Counted from the first letter of the stretch, positions 42,178 through 51,718 are shown. The stretch is 64,000 nt of DNA from Vibrio sp. JC009 (GCF_029016485.1 NZ_CP092107.1:124001-188000), one strand, 5' to 3'. Program-made: numbers and translations. The notes: generated by a model from the sequence alone, not told the origin.

Positions 42178-42193
42178 CCGCAAACGTTTGGTT
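42178..42193. promoter_or_regulatory. PurR-like operator upstream of a small unknown gene
   Basis: CCGCAAACGTTTGGTT contains the perfect palindrome CAAACGTTTG and matches the PurR box core; 46 bases before the start of the 95-residue ORF. Confidence 0.5.
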
Positions 42194-42238
42194 AGTTATA
42201 AAAACAACCAGTTAAATACTCGCACTGACGGTGATGTA

Positions 42239-42526
42239 ATGACTGAAATAAAGTATAAACTGTATGGTGTGGAAGGGAATCTAACACTCACCTGTCCAAA
42301 GTTGAGCCAAAAAATAACAAATCTTTATCAGGCTGCTGCTTTTGACCACCTTATATTCGAGCTTGCTAAGATGATATTTCCGGAATGTCATAAAAAGGGA
42401 GCTGAAGCTCGTTGTAATCCGAACTCCTCAGACTCATTTTTTCATAAAAACGGGTTGTCAGACCTATTAATTGCAACCGAAGACCAGTGCTTTAAGCGGA
42501 TCAATCTCGACTTTGGCCAGTTGTGA
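42239..42526 (+). CDS. Hypothetical protein, 95 residues
   Basis: Begins MTEIKYKLYGVEGNLTLTCP. Four cysteines (CP, ECHKK, RCNP, DQC) and a few histidines give a possible metal site, but they are not arranged in a known motif. Start at 42239 chosen over an upstream ATG lying inside the operator. Its promoter region holds a PurR-like box. It converges on the VOC gene with a four-base gap. No family recognised. Confidence 0.6.
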   Translation: MTEIKYKLYGVEGNLTLTCPKLSQKITNLYQAAAFDHLIFELAKMIFPECHKKGAEARCNPNSSDSFFHKNGLSDLLIATEDQCFKRINLDFGQL

Positions 42527-42530
42527 ACAC

Positions 42531-42935
42531 TTATTTTTCCTTAGCATATTCAGCGGAGCCACAGGCTATTTCCCATAAGTGACCGTCGGGATCTGAAAAA
42601 TAACCGGAAAAGCCGCCCCAGAAAACGGGCTGCCCTGGTTTAACTACCTTGCCTCCATGGGCCGCTGCTTTGTCCAGTAACTCAAGGACTTCCGCCGATG
42701 AGGAAACATTGTGAGCTAATGTGATGCCGGAAAAACCGTTGCCATCTGCCGGGATTCCAACATCTTTGGCCAGTTCGTCGTGAGGAAACAGAGCTAACTC
42801 AGGGCCGTCCAGGTCAAAAAATACGATACCGTCATGTTCATAACCGGTTCGCTGAAGCTCCAGTACTTTTTCGTAGAATTCGGTGGCTCTGCTCAGGTCT
42901 GATACACCAAGAGTGATAATAGACAGCTTTCTCAT
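42531..42935 (-). CDS. VOC-superfamily (glyoxalase-like) protein
   Basis: A 134-residue single-domain protein beginning MRKLSIITLGVSDLSRATEF, with the SPDGHLWEIA-type C-terminal metal site (FSDPDGHLWEIACG) and FDLDGPELALFP in the middle. Resembles the bleomycin-resistance/glyoxalase group used for lyases and dioxygenases. The first metal ligand is not an obvious His, so activity is uncertain. Monocistronic. Confidence 0.85.
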   Translation of the reverse strand: MRKLSIITLGVSDLSRATEFYEKVLELQRTGYEHDGIVFFDLDGPELALFPHDELAKDVGIPADGNGFSGITLAHNVSSSAEVLELLDKAAAHGGKVVKPGQPVFWGGFSGYFSDPDGHLWEIACGSAEYAKEK

Positions 42936-43051
42936 TTTTCCTCCCGGAATCTGCTGGTTATATTTATAGTATACGCAAAAGGGCGGATATCGGGTGTGAT
43001 TTCAGGCATAAAGAAAGGTGGAGGGCAATACCAGCCCCCTTTGCTGATCTG

Positions 43052-44023
43052 TCAGTCCACAAAAGTCGTCTGCTCTTTAATATCCTTAGGTAACTGAATT
43101 TTCCATTTTTCCAACTGGGTTTTACTGAAGATAAAACGCCCTTTATTGCCGATACGTGTCCTGACATTCATTTTATTTTCGTCAATCAGTTCGGCTGCAA
43201 TTTCACCTGCAATCAGTCCCTGTTCATAACCAAAGACAACATAACCGCCAATGTTTTTCTCAGCACCGATGGAGAAATCCCAGAGCCCGAATGGTGGGAT
43301 TTGGGAATTATTAGAGGTCCACTTTATGATGGTCTCAGGATCTGCGCTGTTGCCATCGGGATCTTTGAGCGTGTGATAAAGGCCTGCTACCAGGGCGTCA
43401 TAATTATTTTTCCGGGCAGAAAGCACCTGTTCTTGCCACTGCTCGAATCTGTCCACCAGCTTCACATCTATGCGGATTCCGCCAATCTGGGCGGTGTTCT
43501 CGCCATAAAAAATATCATCTTTGAGCAACTCGCTGGTATGCCCTGAATCCAGTAACACCAATACCTGATTTACCGTTAGGTATTTCTTTAGCATGAGAAT
43601 TGAGCGGATCAGAAGCGGGCGCTCCAAAACGCCAGAGAAGTTAACAGCGTTGGCTACCTTGTAATCTCTTGGGTTGCCGTTTATTCCCAGATAAACAACG
43701 GGTGTGTCTGTATTAACAAACCTATTGCTCAGGTATTTTAGTGCATTGTCGTCAGCAAGTATCACAAGGTCTGGAGAGAGTTGTTTATAGCGCTGCCATG
43801 CTGCATCTGCTCTTTCAGGAAAACGGGATTTAGGCAGCCTTTTGGTATCCATTTCGAAATAGACCAGCTTGTGTTTACTATTGAGAACCTCTTCCAGTCC
43901 CCGCCTGTAGCTCTGATTCCAGCCATATTCGGCATGATAGCTTTCTATCACTAAAATGGTTTCAGCATGAGCAAAGGAGCATAGGGATAACAGCAACACT
44001 AATATCCAACTTTGTTTAATCAT
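43052..44023 (-). CDS. ABC substrate-binding-like periplasmic protein
   Basis: A 323-residue protein with a cleavable signal peptide (MIKQSWILVLLLSLCSFAHA) and the PF04392-type fold: ETILVIESYHAEYGWNQSYR, LSPDLVILADDNALKYLSNR, TDTPVVYLGINGNP, and GGYVVFGYEQGLIAGEIAAE near the end. No transporter genes are adjacent. A membrane GGDEF protein lies just upstream on the same strand, though separated by a terminator. It resembles binding proteins that feed histidine-kinase or c-di-GMP sensors. Ligand unknown. Confidence 0.82.
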   Translation of the reverse strand: MIKQSWILVLLLSLCSFAHAETILVIESYHAEYGWNQSYRRGLEEVLNSKHKLVYFEMDTKRLPKSRFPERADAAWQRYKQLSPDLVILADDNALKYLSNRFVNTDTPVVYLGINGNPRDYKVANAVNFSGVLERPLLIRSILMLKKYLTVNQVLVLLDSGHTSELLKDDIFYGENTAQIGGIRIDVKLVDRFEQWQEQVLSARKNNYDALVAGLYHTLKDPDGNSADPETIIKWTSNNSQIPPFGLWDFSIGAEKNIGGYVVFGYEQGLIAGEIAAELIDENKMNVRTRIGNKGRFIFSKTQLEKWKIQLPKDIKEQTTFVD

Positions 44024-44123
44024 TTAGGCTCCTTCTCCTGTGTGCCTGTAGCAATAGCTAAAGTATAGGACATTAATAAATTAACTTTATTGGTTCAAGT
44101 TTGTAGAAGTGAGCGGGAAGAAA

Positions 44124-44151
44124 AAGGCCACTGGCAAAAAGTAGTGGCCTT
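44124..44151 (-). terminator. Terminator of the 7TM-GGDEF gene
   Basis: AAGGCCACT/AGTGGCCTT stem, with a TTTTTCTT tract on the minus strand, 13 bases after the GGDEF gene's stop. Confidence 0.8.
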
Positions 44152-44163
44152 GTTATCTTATAG

Positions 44164-45912
44164 TTACTGGGCGACTTCAACCCGGTTGCGACCATAGCTT
44201 TTCGCAAGGAATAGCGCCTGGTCGGTTTTGTTTATTAACTCCTCAAACCTGTCTGTTTCACCGTCCAGCTGGCATACGCCGATGCTGACGGTCATTTTTA
44301 TATTGGCAAACTCTTCGGTCACACCGGCTTTCTCCACTTCTTTCCGGATTCGTTCTGCAAGAATGCCTGCCCCCTCTGAATCGGTAGAAGGGAGCACGAT
44401 GGCAAGCTCTTCGTCACTGAGGCGGCCCACTATGTCACAGTCTCGGACAAGCAACTGACAGATATCGGCAACATGACACAGAGTTCTGTCTCCCAGTTCA
44501 TGTCCGAAGGAGACATTGATATTGCGGAAATTATCGATGGCAAGGATCAGGGAAGAGCAGTTGGTATCGTAGCGTCTGGATTCCATAATGATCTGGGTGC
44601 CAAAGTCATAAAGCGTAGGACGGCTGTAGACACCGGTTAACGGGTCAGATTTCGCTACGCTCTCTTCAATTTCATGTCTGGCTTCCACTATCATAGCTTC
44701 AAGCTGCTCTTTGTGATCGATATGAGAGTCGCGGGTGTTCTTTTCAAAAATCGCGACAGCAAACAGGATTAACTGGATCACGTTCGCCAGTTTTTCTGCC
44801 ACATTTCCGGTAAAGACGTTTTCCGGAATATAGCCGTAAAATGCCAGAAATGAGGTAACACTGCCCGCCAGCATAAAAATTTGGGCAAATAACAGGTAAT
44901 TTGCCCACTGAACGCCTTCAGAGCGCATGCGCGCAATCAGCCCGAACATATAGAACCAGGCAAGCAGGGAGGCAGTGATATACAGACTGATGGATATCAG
45001 GGTTATACCGGTTGCTATGATAAGCAGCGCAGTCAAAGCTAATAAGATGATGATAGGGAACTGGAGTTTATTTGCGTTGTGGAAGTTATTTTTCACATCG
45101 AGAGCGGTGCAGACAAATACCAGGTTAGCGATCAGCATAATAAGCAGAAAACCCTCATTATGCATAAACAGCATATTCGGGAAGCCCAACGAGGTGAGGA
45201 AATTCAGTGTACCGTCAGTACTGCTGATAGCTACAGCTGTGGCGATGATATAAGTGGCGTAGGCAACACTGGATTTTGAACTGCCGGATATCAGTTGTAC
45301 CAGATAATAGAGAAACAGCGCGGCCAAAATGCTGTAATACCCGGATACACTTACCCAGGAAAACAGACTGGCCTTGGCAAAGTTTGCTTCGGGAGTCAGT
45401 ACCAGCGGAAGGCTGCCAACAATATTGGTCTTATGCAATTGCAGATAAACCGATTTTGCTACCTCAGGCGTCAGCGTCACATTAAATGCAAGGTCCAGGC
45501 TTTCAATATCTTTGGTCAAAAAATGCTTTTGCCTGCCTGTGATGACTTTGCGAAAGCTGCCATCGGGCTGCGATTCATAAAAGGTCACTGTATCCAGGTT
45601 TTGACGGTGCTTAACATGAAGCACCCAGTTCTGAGGTTGTGTGATGCTTTCTGCAAGCGTTAGATCCAGTTTAATCCAGAAGGTATTTTTGCTGGCAAAT
45701 ACCAGTTCACGGCCAGCAGACCGGAAGTTAGGAAGAAATTCAGGGTTTGCGATTTCTTCAACTTTGAGCGTTTCCGTTGCATCTTCATAGATCTGAACAT
45801 AGGGGATCAGATTAATATCTTGTTGATTTTTAACGGTGAGCAGATTCTCTGCTGATAATTGAAAAGATATGGCGGCAATTATCAGTAATAATATCCTTAT
45901 AACAAGTCTCAT
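44164..45912 (-). CDS. 7TMR-DISM membrane protein with degenerate GGDEF domain
   Basis: A 582-residue protein. Signal peptide to about residue 21, then a jelly-roll-like 7TMR-DISM extracellular domain (about 25-165, with FWIKLDLTLAESITQPQNWV), seven helices (about 185-390), a short coiled coil and a GGDEF-family domain (about 415-580). The signature GGDEF is replaced by LSDEE (residues 498-502, in GRLSDEELAIVLP), and the metal site reads AIDNFRNINVSFGH instead of DIDxFKxIND. Diguanylate cyclase activity is therefore doubtful; it may bind GTP or a partner as a sensor. Confidence 0.88.
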   Translation of the reverse strand: MRLVIRILLLIIAAISFQLSAENLLTVKNQQDINLIPYVQIYEDATETLKVEEIANPEFLPNFRSAGRELVFASKNTFWIKLDLTLAESITQPQNWVLHVKHRQNLDTVTFYESQPDGSFRKVITGRQKHFLTKDIESLDLAFNVTLTPEVAKSVYLQLHKTNIVGSLPLVLTPEANFAKASLFSWVSVSGYYSILAALFLYYLVQLISGSSKSSVAYATYIIATAVAISSTDGTLNFLTSLGFPNMLFMHNEGFLLIMLIANLVFVCTALDVKNNFHNANKLQFPIIILLALTALLIIATGITLISISLYITASLLAWFYMFGLIARMRSEGVQWANYLLFAQIFMLAGSVTSFLAFYGYIPENVFTGNVAEKLANVIQLILFAVAIFEKNTRDSHIDHKEQLEAMIVEARHEIEESVAKSDPLTGVYSRPTLYDFGTQIIMESRRYDTNCSSLILAIDNFRNINVSFGHELGDRTLCHVADICQLLVRDCDIVGRLSDEELAIVLPSTDSEGAGILAERIRKEVEKAGVTEEFANIKMTVSIGVCQLDGETDRFEELINKTDQALFLAKSYGRNRVEVAQ

Positions 45913-46074
45913 AGCGCACTACCTTTGTCTGTACACTCTCAAATAAGTATAGGGCAGTTTTATAAAGTGACCTGTTTATAAGCAGAGACTTAGCGATAAT
46001 ATTTATCTTGTGGTTGGTCAGTAATGAGTTCCTTATCTATACTCATTATGGGTAACTGGAATACGGAGGTTCTT

Positions 46075-46554
46075 ATGGCCGTATCTGATCGGATTGATCG
46101 CTATATGGGTGAGCACCATATCAGCTATCAGACATTAACACATCGTCACAGCAACAGCTCTCTTCATAGCGCTTTTGTGGCAAGCATTCCTCCAATGAGC
46201 CTGGCAAAGGCTGTGGTATTGGAAGACCACGAAGGGCGGCACCTGATGGCAGTGCTACCGTCAAACTCAAAAATCAGTTTGTCTGTACTCAATGAAGCGT
46301 ATAACGCGACATATCATCTGGTAAAAGAGCAGGAAGTTTACAAGCTTTTTGAAGATTGTGACCGTGGCGCAGTTCCACCTATCGGCAGTGCATATCATAT
46401 GTCTGTGGTATGCGATGAGCATTTAGCACAACTGGACAATGTATATCTGGAATCCGGGGATCATGAAACCCTGATCAAACTGGATAATCAGGCATTTCGT
46501 AAGCTAATGACACACTGCAGGTATCTAAGGTTTAGTAGCGAGGTTTTCCATTAG
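46075..46554 (+). CDS. YbaK/ProX-type aminoacyl-tRNA deacylase-like protein
   Basis: A 159-residue protein of the YbaK/EbsC editing-domain family, which hydrolyses mischarged tRNAs. MAVSDRIDRYMGEHHISYQT starts the fold; HSAFVASIPPMSLAKAVVLE and the DCDRGAVPPIGSAYHMSVVC substrate loop follow. The usual invariant lysine is in LAKAVV. The start at 46075 is set by GGAGG at 46064-46068. Specificity among Ala, Cys and Ser editing is not predictable. Confidence 0.82.
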   Translation: MAVSDRIDRYMGEHHISYQTLTHRHSNSSLHSAFVASIPPMSLAKAVVLEDHEGRHLMAVLPSNSKISLSVLNEAYNATYHLVKEQEVYKLFEDCDRGAVPPIGSAYHMSVVCDEHLAQLDNVYLESGDHETLIKLDNQAFRKLMTHCRYLRFSSEVFH

Positions 46555-46580
46555 TGACATTACAAAATATGGTGAAAATG

Positions 46581-46617
46581 GGCTCTTACTCATTGATTTG
46601 GTAAGAGCCTTTTTTTG
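46581..46617 (+). terminator. Terminator after the YbaK-like gene
   Basis: GGCTCTTAC/GTAAGAGCC stem followed by eight T. Confidence 0.9.
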
Positions 46618-46672
46618 TTCTCTTTTATTGGTGCTACTCTTATACCAACATATTGAATTTGAGGGATTTGCT

Positions 46673-47290
46673 ATGAACTTTGACTGGGTTGAGTGGTTTG
46701 GTTATCTGGCATCGCTGGTGGTTCTTATTTCGCTGACTATGACATCGATCATTAAGCTCAGAGTCATCAACTTTATCGGCTGTTTACTGTTCGCAACTTT
46801 TGCTTACTTTATCGACTCCTATCCGACCATGTTTATGAACCTGGGAATAGCGGGAATTAATACCTACTACCTCTGGAAAATCTACTCCACCAAAGAACGT
46901 TTTAAGCTGATATCAGCAACGGTTGAATCCGAGTACTTTGATTACTTTGTTACAGAAAACCAGTCTGAGATTGAACTCCAGTCATCGGTGAGTTCATTAC
47001 GGGAGGCTGATACTGCCTTTTATATGCTTCGAAATAACACCATTGCCGGTGTGCTGGCCGGAAGCCGCAAGGAAGATGGAGTGATGGATGTGGTGCTGGA
47101 TTATGTCACACCCGAGTATCGTGACTTTAAGCTGGCTCAGTATTTCTATGAATCCCATCCTGAAATCATGAAGGAGAAGGGCATTAATAAACTGGTTGCT
47201 CACGCGACGAATGAAGATCATGAAATCTACCTGAAAAAGGTTGGGTTTGAGCCCGGAAAAGAGCAGGGGCACTATTATAAGCAGTTTTAA
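46673..47290 (+). CDS. PQ-loop-like (YgjV-type) membrane domain fused to a GNAT-like domain
   Basis: A 205-residue protein. Residues 1-75 form three hydrophobic helices (WVEWFGYLASLVVLISLTMT, KLRVINFIGCLLFATFAYF and one more) closely similar to the whole 83-residue protein encoded at 61003. Residues about 85-205 resemble a GNAT acyltransferase: NTIAGVLAGSRKEDGVMDVV, LDYVTPEYRDFKLAQYFYES and YLKKVGFEPG near the end. Start at 46673 chosen by GAGGGA. The classical acetyl-CoA loop RxxGxG is not obvious. Function unknown; a membrane-tethered acyltransferase is a guess. Confidence 0.75.
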   Translation: MNFDWVEWFGYLASLVVLISLTMTSIIKLRVINFIGCLLFATFAYFIDSYPTMFMNLGIAGINTYYLWKIYSTKERFKLISATVESEYFDYFVTENQSEIELQSSVSSLREADTAFYMLRNNTIAGVLAGSRKEDGVMDVVLDYVTPEYRDFKLAQYFYESHPEIMKEKGINKLVAHATNEDHEIYLKKVGFEPGKEQGHYYKQF

Positions 47291-47371
47291 TAAGTTTAAT
47301 TATTCATAGGTTTTAAATATAACCGTTTGTTTTATAATAGGCATCCGAAATATCCTTGTACTGGAGTGTAA

Positions 47372-48319
47372 ATGGCCGTCACTAATCAATTAGCCCTGTT
47401 TCTGGATGTTGTTCAGCAAGGATCTTTCAGCAAAGCCGCTGCTTTGCATAATATGGATAATTCGTCACTGTCTAAGCAGATTAAAAAACTGGAAGCAGAG
47501 TTGGGTGTTCAGTTATTAAATCGCTCCACCCGCTCTTTTTCACTGACCTCTGCCGGGGAAGAGATACTGGAGCAGACATATACCCTGATGGAGACTCTGA
47601 ACCAGATACAGAATATTGCCGACTCCTATCAGTCAGAGCCAAAAGGAATACTGCGCATCGTCGCTTCTGTTCATTTTGGTCAGCTCTATTTACAGCCGGT
47701 TATTTCCCGGTTTATGAAAAAGTATCCCAAGGTGCAGATCAGCTTATCTCTGGATGACAGAAGAACGGACATCATCACGGACCACTTCGATATCGCCTTT
47801 CGGATTGGTAAGCTGGAAGACTCCAACCTTATCGCAAGGAAGCTGGCAGACACCAACTTTGCTTTAGTGGCTTCGGAAGGGTTTGTTCAGGAGTACGGTA
47901 TGCCACAGACACCGGAAGCGCTGATGGAACTGCCAAGTGTGATTTATAGCAACAGAGATTCAACTATTGATGTTGTTGAGCTTGGTGAAGAGCCGCACAG
48001 TAAAACACTAAAAAGCTATAAAATGAAAGGCAACTACAGGGCAAGTGATGTCAGGTCTATGCTTGAAGCTGTGAAAGACGGGCTTGGATATACGATCATT
48101 GATCTTTTTTGCCTTGAGCGCCCGATCGATGAACTTAAGCTGGTTCCTTTGCTCACCAACTATCACTTATCTACGATGGATACCGGAATTTACGCTGTAT
48201 ATCCACACCGGAAGCAGACTAAACTGGTTACAGAATTTATCAGCGCATTTCAGGAGCATATCGGCACTCCTCCTTTCTGGGAGCGCCATATTCCGGGTTA
48301 CAAAGAGATGTATAAATAG
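47372..48319 (+). CDS. LysR-family transcriptional regulator
   Basis: A 315-residue regulator with the LysR winged helix at the N-terminus (DVVQQGSFSKAAALHNMDNS; SSLSKQIKKLEAELGVQLL) and the co-inducer domain of two alpha/beta lobes (SVHFGQLYLQPVISRFMKKY; DIAFRIGKLEDSNLIARKL). It resembles the one-substrate 'DhcR/AaeR'-like set but no target is evident; neighbours in both directions are sensory genes. Monocistronic. Confidence 0.9.
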   Translation: MAVTNQLALFLDVVQQGSFSKAAALHNMDNSSLSKQIKKLEAELGVQLLNRSTRSFSLTSAGEEILEQTYTLMETLNQIQNIADSYQSEPKGILRIVASVHFGQLYLQPVISRFMKKYPKVQISLSLDDRRTDIITDHFDIAFRIGKLEDSNLIARKLADTNFALVASEGFVQEYGMPQTPEALMELPSVIYSNRDSTIDVVELGEEPHSKTLKSYKMKGNYRASDVRSMLEAVKDGLGYTIIDLFCLERPIDELKLVPLLTNYHLSTMDTGIYAVYPHRKQTKLVTEFISAFQEHIGTPPFWERHIPGYKEMYK

Positions 48320-48547
48320 CCGGCCCAATTTATCCGGCATAGAGATTAAATTGATCCCGTCGGCGTCCCGAATATCAGAATGAAACTCTCATACATTTAA
48401 TTACCTGAATCTGTGACGTTTAAAACATTAATTACTTCATACTATTTACAAGCTAATAAGAACCAAGCAAGTTTCTGGGTGTATAGCAGATATTATTCTA
48501 GGCTTATGGAAGGAGCCTGAAGATGGTATAGCTGGCTGGGAGCAAAG

Positions 48548-50596
48548 ATGTTCGATAATAATAAAATTTTACCACCTGAAATTGATGCATACAGGTGTTT
48601 GTTTAGTGAAACTAAAGTACCAATGCTGGTGATATCTGCAGGCACTGGTGAGATTGTTGATGCTAATCAGGCAGCTTGTGTATTTTATGGTTATGAAGAA
48701 GAGCATCTGAAAACTCTGAACATAAACCAGATAAACCAGTTAACACCTTCTCAGATAAGTACAGAGATCAACAAAGCCAGAACCTACAAGTGTAACCATT
48801 TCAAATTTCCTCATAAGCTGGCAAGCGGCGACATAAAGAGTGTGGAGGTTTATTCCCATCCTATTTCCCTGCGCGGTGAAACCTTTCTGTTTAGCATCAT
48901 TCACGATATAACATCCAGAGTAAAAGCTGAGGAGCAGCTTAAACTGGCTGCGGCGGTTTATGATTCGACCTCTGAAGGGATCCTGATCTCAAATGAGAAG
49001 GGACAGATAATAGATGCAAACAGGGCATTTACCGAATTAACCGGCCACAATAAAGAAACCATATTGCATTGCCCCTGTGACTCTTTTTTGCTTGGCGACC
49101 AGGCTGAGAGTTACCGGAATCATGTGGAAACGGTGAATAACCTGGGGTACTGGCGGGGGGAAATGGAGCTTTTGTCAAAGGAGTCCAAGCTTGTTCCAAC
49201 TGCGGTAACCATCAACCGGGTCTTCAATGAAAGAGAGCAGGTTCGTAAGTATGTCCATTTAATTACAGATATCAGCTCATACAAAGAGCTTTCGGAGGAA
49301 CTTTCCTATCTGGCGCACCATGATCTGCTGACTCAGTTACCCAATCGCCTGATGTTATTTGAAAAACTGGATGAGTATATAAGCCGGGCAAGCCGCAATA
49401 GCGGTCTGGTCTATGTGATTTTTATCGATCTCGATGGTTTTAAGGCCATTAACGACACCCTTGGCCACCCGGTTGGGGATGCATTGCTGGTTGCTGTTGC
49501 TAAAAAACTCAAAGAGGTGATTCGCTCCACCGACACTGTTGCCCGTTTTAGCGGTGATGAATTTGTGGTTGTGATCGAAGCGAATGACCAGCCTCATGAA
49601 ATATCACAAACTTTAGGGCGGTTAACCGAAGCATTTCAGCAGCCGTTTTGTGCCCTTGGCCATCTGGTGGATGTTACAGCAAGTATCGGGGTCAGCAAGT
49701 TCCCGGATGATTCCACAGACGCCAACCAACTGATTAGCTATGCCGATATGGCGATGTATGATGCAAAGAAGCGGGGCAGAAATCAGTATTGCCTGTTTAA
49801 CGCCGACAGTGAAAGAGAAATTCAGCACAGAACCATGGTTGAATCTGCTCTGAAAGAGGCGCTGATCCGTGATGAGTTTTCTCTGCTTTTCCAGCCCCAG
49901 GTAGATATTCAGGCAGGGGAGTGTGTGGGCTTTGAAGTCCTGCTTCGGTGGCGAAATTCAGAGCTGGACGCCGTTCCTCCCAACATATTTATTTTAATGG
50001 CTGAGCAGTTGGGAATAATGGAAGATCTGGGGGAGTGGGTGATTGTTCAGGCGTGCCGCCAGGCGGCAAAATGGACAAGTGAAGGCCATGAGTTCCATAA
50101 GCTGGCCGTGAACCTGTCAGGCGCTCAGCTAAAGAGTCGCAGAGTTTGTGACAAAATCCGCCGTGCGCTGAAGGATAGCGGGCTGGATGCTGCAGCATTA
50201 GAGCTGGAAGTCACCGAAAGCTTTATTATGGGTTGCAGTGAGGAGACGCTGAATATATTGGATGACTTGCGGGCTATTGGTGTAAGCCTGGCCGTTGATG
50301 ATTTCGGTACCAGTTTTTCGTCCCTGAGTCATTTGAAACGCTTGCCGGTGGATAAGATTAAAATAGACCGGGAGATAATTAACAATATCGACCGGGATGA
50401 GGATGGTAAGGTTATCGCGCAGTCGATTATTGCCATGGGGCAGGCAATGGGATTAACCGTTGTTGCTGAGGGTGTGGAAACAGAAACACAGGCCGCATTT
50501 CTTAGTGAGAATAATTGTCGTGTTGCTCAGGGTTATCTGTATAAGAAACCTATGGCACCAGAGCAGGTTGTGGACTGCCTTACACAGAATCAATAA
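48548..50596 (+). CDS. PAS-PAS-GGDEF-EAL protein
   Basis: A 682-residue cytosolic c-di-GMP enzyme without membrane segments. Two PAS domains (about 10-125, with GEIVDANQAACVFYGYEEEH; about 135-250, with GQIIDANRAFTELTGHNKET). The GGDEF domain begins about 260; its signature is SGDEF (335-339), a variant still found in active cyclases, and the metal site FIDLDGFKAINDT is intact. The EAL domain (about 430-680) has EVL at 463-465, VTESF, DDFGTSFSSL, and VVAEGVET; active residues appear present. A terminator follows. Redox or small-ligand sensing through PAS is likely. Confidence 0.92.
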   Translation: MFDNNKILPPEIDAYRCLFSETKVPMLVISAGTGEIVDANQAACVFYGYEEEHLKTLNINQINQLTPSQISTEINKARTYKCNHFKFPHKLASGDIKSVEVYSHPISLRGETFLFSIIHDITSRVKAEEQLKLAAAVYDSTSEGILISNEKGQIIDANRAFTELTGHNKETILHCPCDSFLLGDQAESYRNHVETVNNLGYWRGEMELLSKESKLVPTAVTINRVFNEREQVRKYVHLITDISSYKELSEELSYLAHHDLLTQLPNRLMLFEKLDEYISRASRNSGLVYVIFIDLDGFKAINDTLGHPVGDALLVAVAKKLKEVIRSTDTVARFSGDEFVVVIEANDQPHEISQTLGRLTEAFQQPFCALGHLVDVTASIGVSKFPDDSTDANQLISYADMAMYDAKKRGRNQYCLFNADSEREIQHRTMVESALKEALIRDEFSLLFQPQVDIQAGECVGFEVLLRWRNSELDAVPPNIFILMAEQLGIMEDLGEWVIVQACRQAAKWTSEGHEFHKLAVNLSGAQLKSRRVCDKIRRALKDSGLDAAALELEVTESFIMGCSEETLNILDDLRAIGVSLAVDDFGTSFSSLSHLKRLPVDKIKIDREIINNIDRDEDGKVIAQSIIAMGQAMGLTVVAEGVETETQAAFLSENNCRVAQGYLYKKPMAPEQVVDCLTQNQ

Positions 50597-50625
50597 CCCT
50601 TACCCGCTCTGTTTACGGGTAAGGG
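50597..50625. terminator. Bidirectional terminator
   Basis: Perfect 10-bp stem CCCTTACCCG/CGGGTAAGGG between the convergent GGDEF-EAL and pyrC genes. Confidence 0.75.
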
Positions 50626-50636
50626 AAACTTTCCGA

Positions 50637-51665
50637 TTATTTAACTTTCCAAAGAACGGATTCACCACCACGGATAGGAACCACAGTTTCGTTACCAAAA
50701 GGCATTTCCTGCTCCACCTGCCACTCTTCTTTCACTAAGGTGACACTTTCAGAGTTACGTGGTAACCCATAAAAATCTGCGCCGTTAAAGCTGGCGAAGG
50801 CTTCAAGGTTTTCCAGCTTTCCTGCATTTTCAAAAACTTCGGCATAAAGCTCTAATGCTGCATGAGCGGTATAAGAACCGGCACATCCGCAAGATGTCTC
50901 TTTTTTACCTTTTGCATGTGGCGCTGAGTCTGTACCCAGGAAGAACTTTTTATCACCACTTGTCGCGGCTGCAACAAGCGCATCCTGGTGAATGTTTCTT
51001 TTCAGAATTGGCAGACAGTAAAAATGAGGCTTGATCCCGCCAACCAGCATATGGTTGCGGTTAAACAGCAGGTGGTGCGCGGTAATGGTTGCTGCCACAT
51101 TATCACCGGCATTTTTTACAAACTCTACCGCGTCAGCAGTGGTGATATGCTCGGAGACAATTTTTAGTTTGCTGAATTTCTTTACGATAGGTGCAAGCAC
51201 TTCTTCAAGGAACACTTTTTCACGGTCAAAGATGTCCACATCGTGTGTGGTCACTTCACCGTGGATCAGTAAAAGCATGCCCACTTCTTCCATGGCTTCG
51301 AAAACCGGGTACATATCAGGAATGGAAGTAACACCTGAGTCTGAGTTGGTTGTTGCACCGGCAGGATACAGCTTGGCTGCGAATACTTTGCCACTGGCTT
51401 TCGCTTTACGGATTTCATCTGGAGTGGTGTTGTCGGTGAGGTAAAGCGTCATTAGCGGCTGGAATTGCGCAGAAGGCTTTTCTGCCATAATCCGGTCGTA
51501 ATATTCCAGTGCAAGTTCAGTGGTGGTAATTGGTGGGACAGTATTTGGCATCACGATCGCACGGCCATTGTATCTGCTGATATCGCGTACCGTATCTTTT
51601 AAAACTTCACCGTCACGCAGATGGACGTGCCAGTCATCAGGACGAGTAATCGTAAGTGTAGTCAT
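50637..51665 (-). CDS. pyrC: Dihydroorotase
   Basis: A 342-residue metalloenzyme of de novo pyrimidine synthesis (carbamoyl aspartate to dihydroorotate). Zn ligands are in WHVHLRDG (His13, His15), the carboxylated lysine in [10 protein letters not shown], further ligands in LLIHGEVT and [11 protein letters not shown], and the catalytic Asp in [15 protein letters not shown]. The start [11 protein letters not shown] at 51665 fits homologues; the longer frame adds 13 unnatural residues. A PurR-like box lies 54 bases upstream. Confidence 0.95.
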   Translation of the reverse strand: MTTLTITRPDDWHVHLRDGEVLKDTVRDISRYNGRAIVMPNTVPPITTTELALEYYDRIMAEKPSAQFQPLMTLYLTDNTTPDEIRKAKASGKVFAAKLYPAGATTNSDSGVTSIPDMYPVFEAMEEVGMLLLIHGEVTTHDVDIFDREKVFLEEVLAPIVKKFSKLKIVSEHITTADAVEFVKNAGDNVAATITAHHLLFNRNHMLVGGIKPHFYCLPILKRNIHQDALVAAATSGDKKFFLGTDSAPHAKGKKETSCGCAGSYTAHAALELYAEVFENAGKLENLEAFASFNGADFYGLPRNSESVTLVKEEWQVEQEMPFGNETVVPIRGGESVLWKVK

Positions 51666-51718
51666 TTTTTGCTCCCACATTGTAAAATCCATTGGAGCCT
51701 GCAAACTATTTTGCGGTT

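Noticed and set aside
42964..43167. 67-codon minus-strand open frame
   Set aside because: It overlaps the end of the binding-protein gene in another frame and has no signal of its own.
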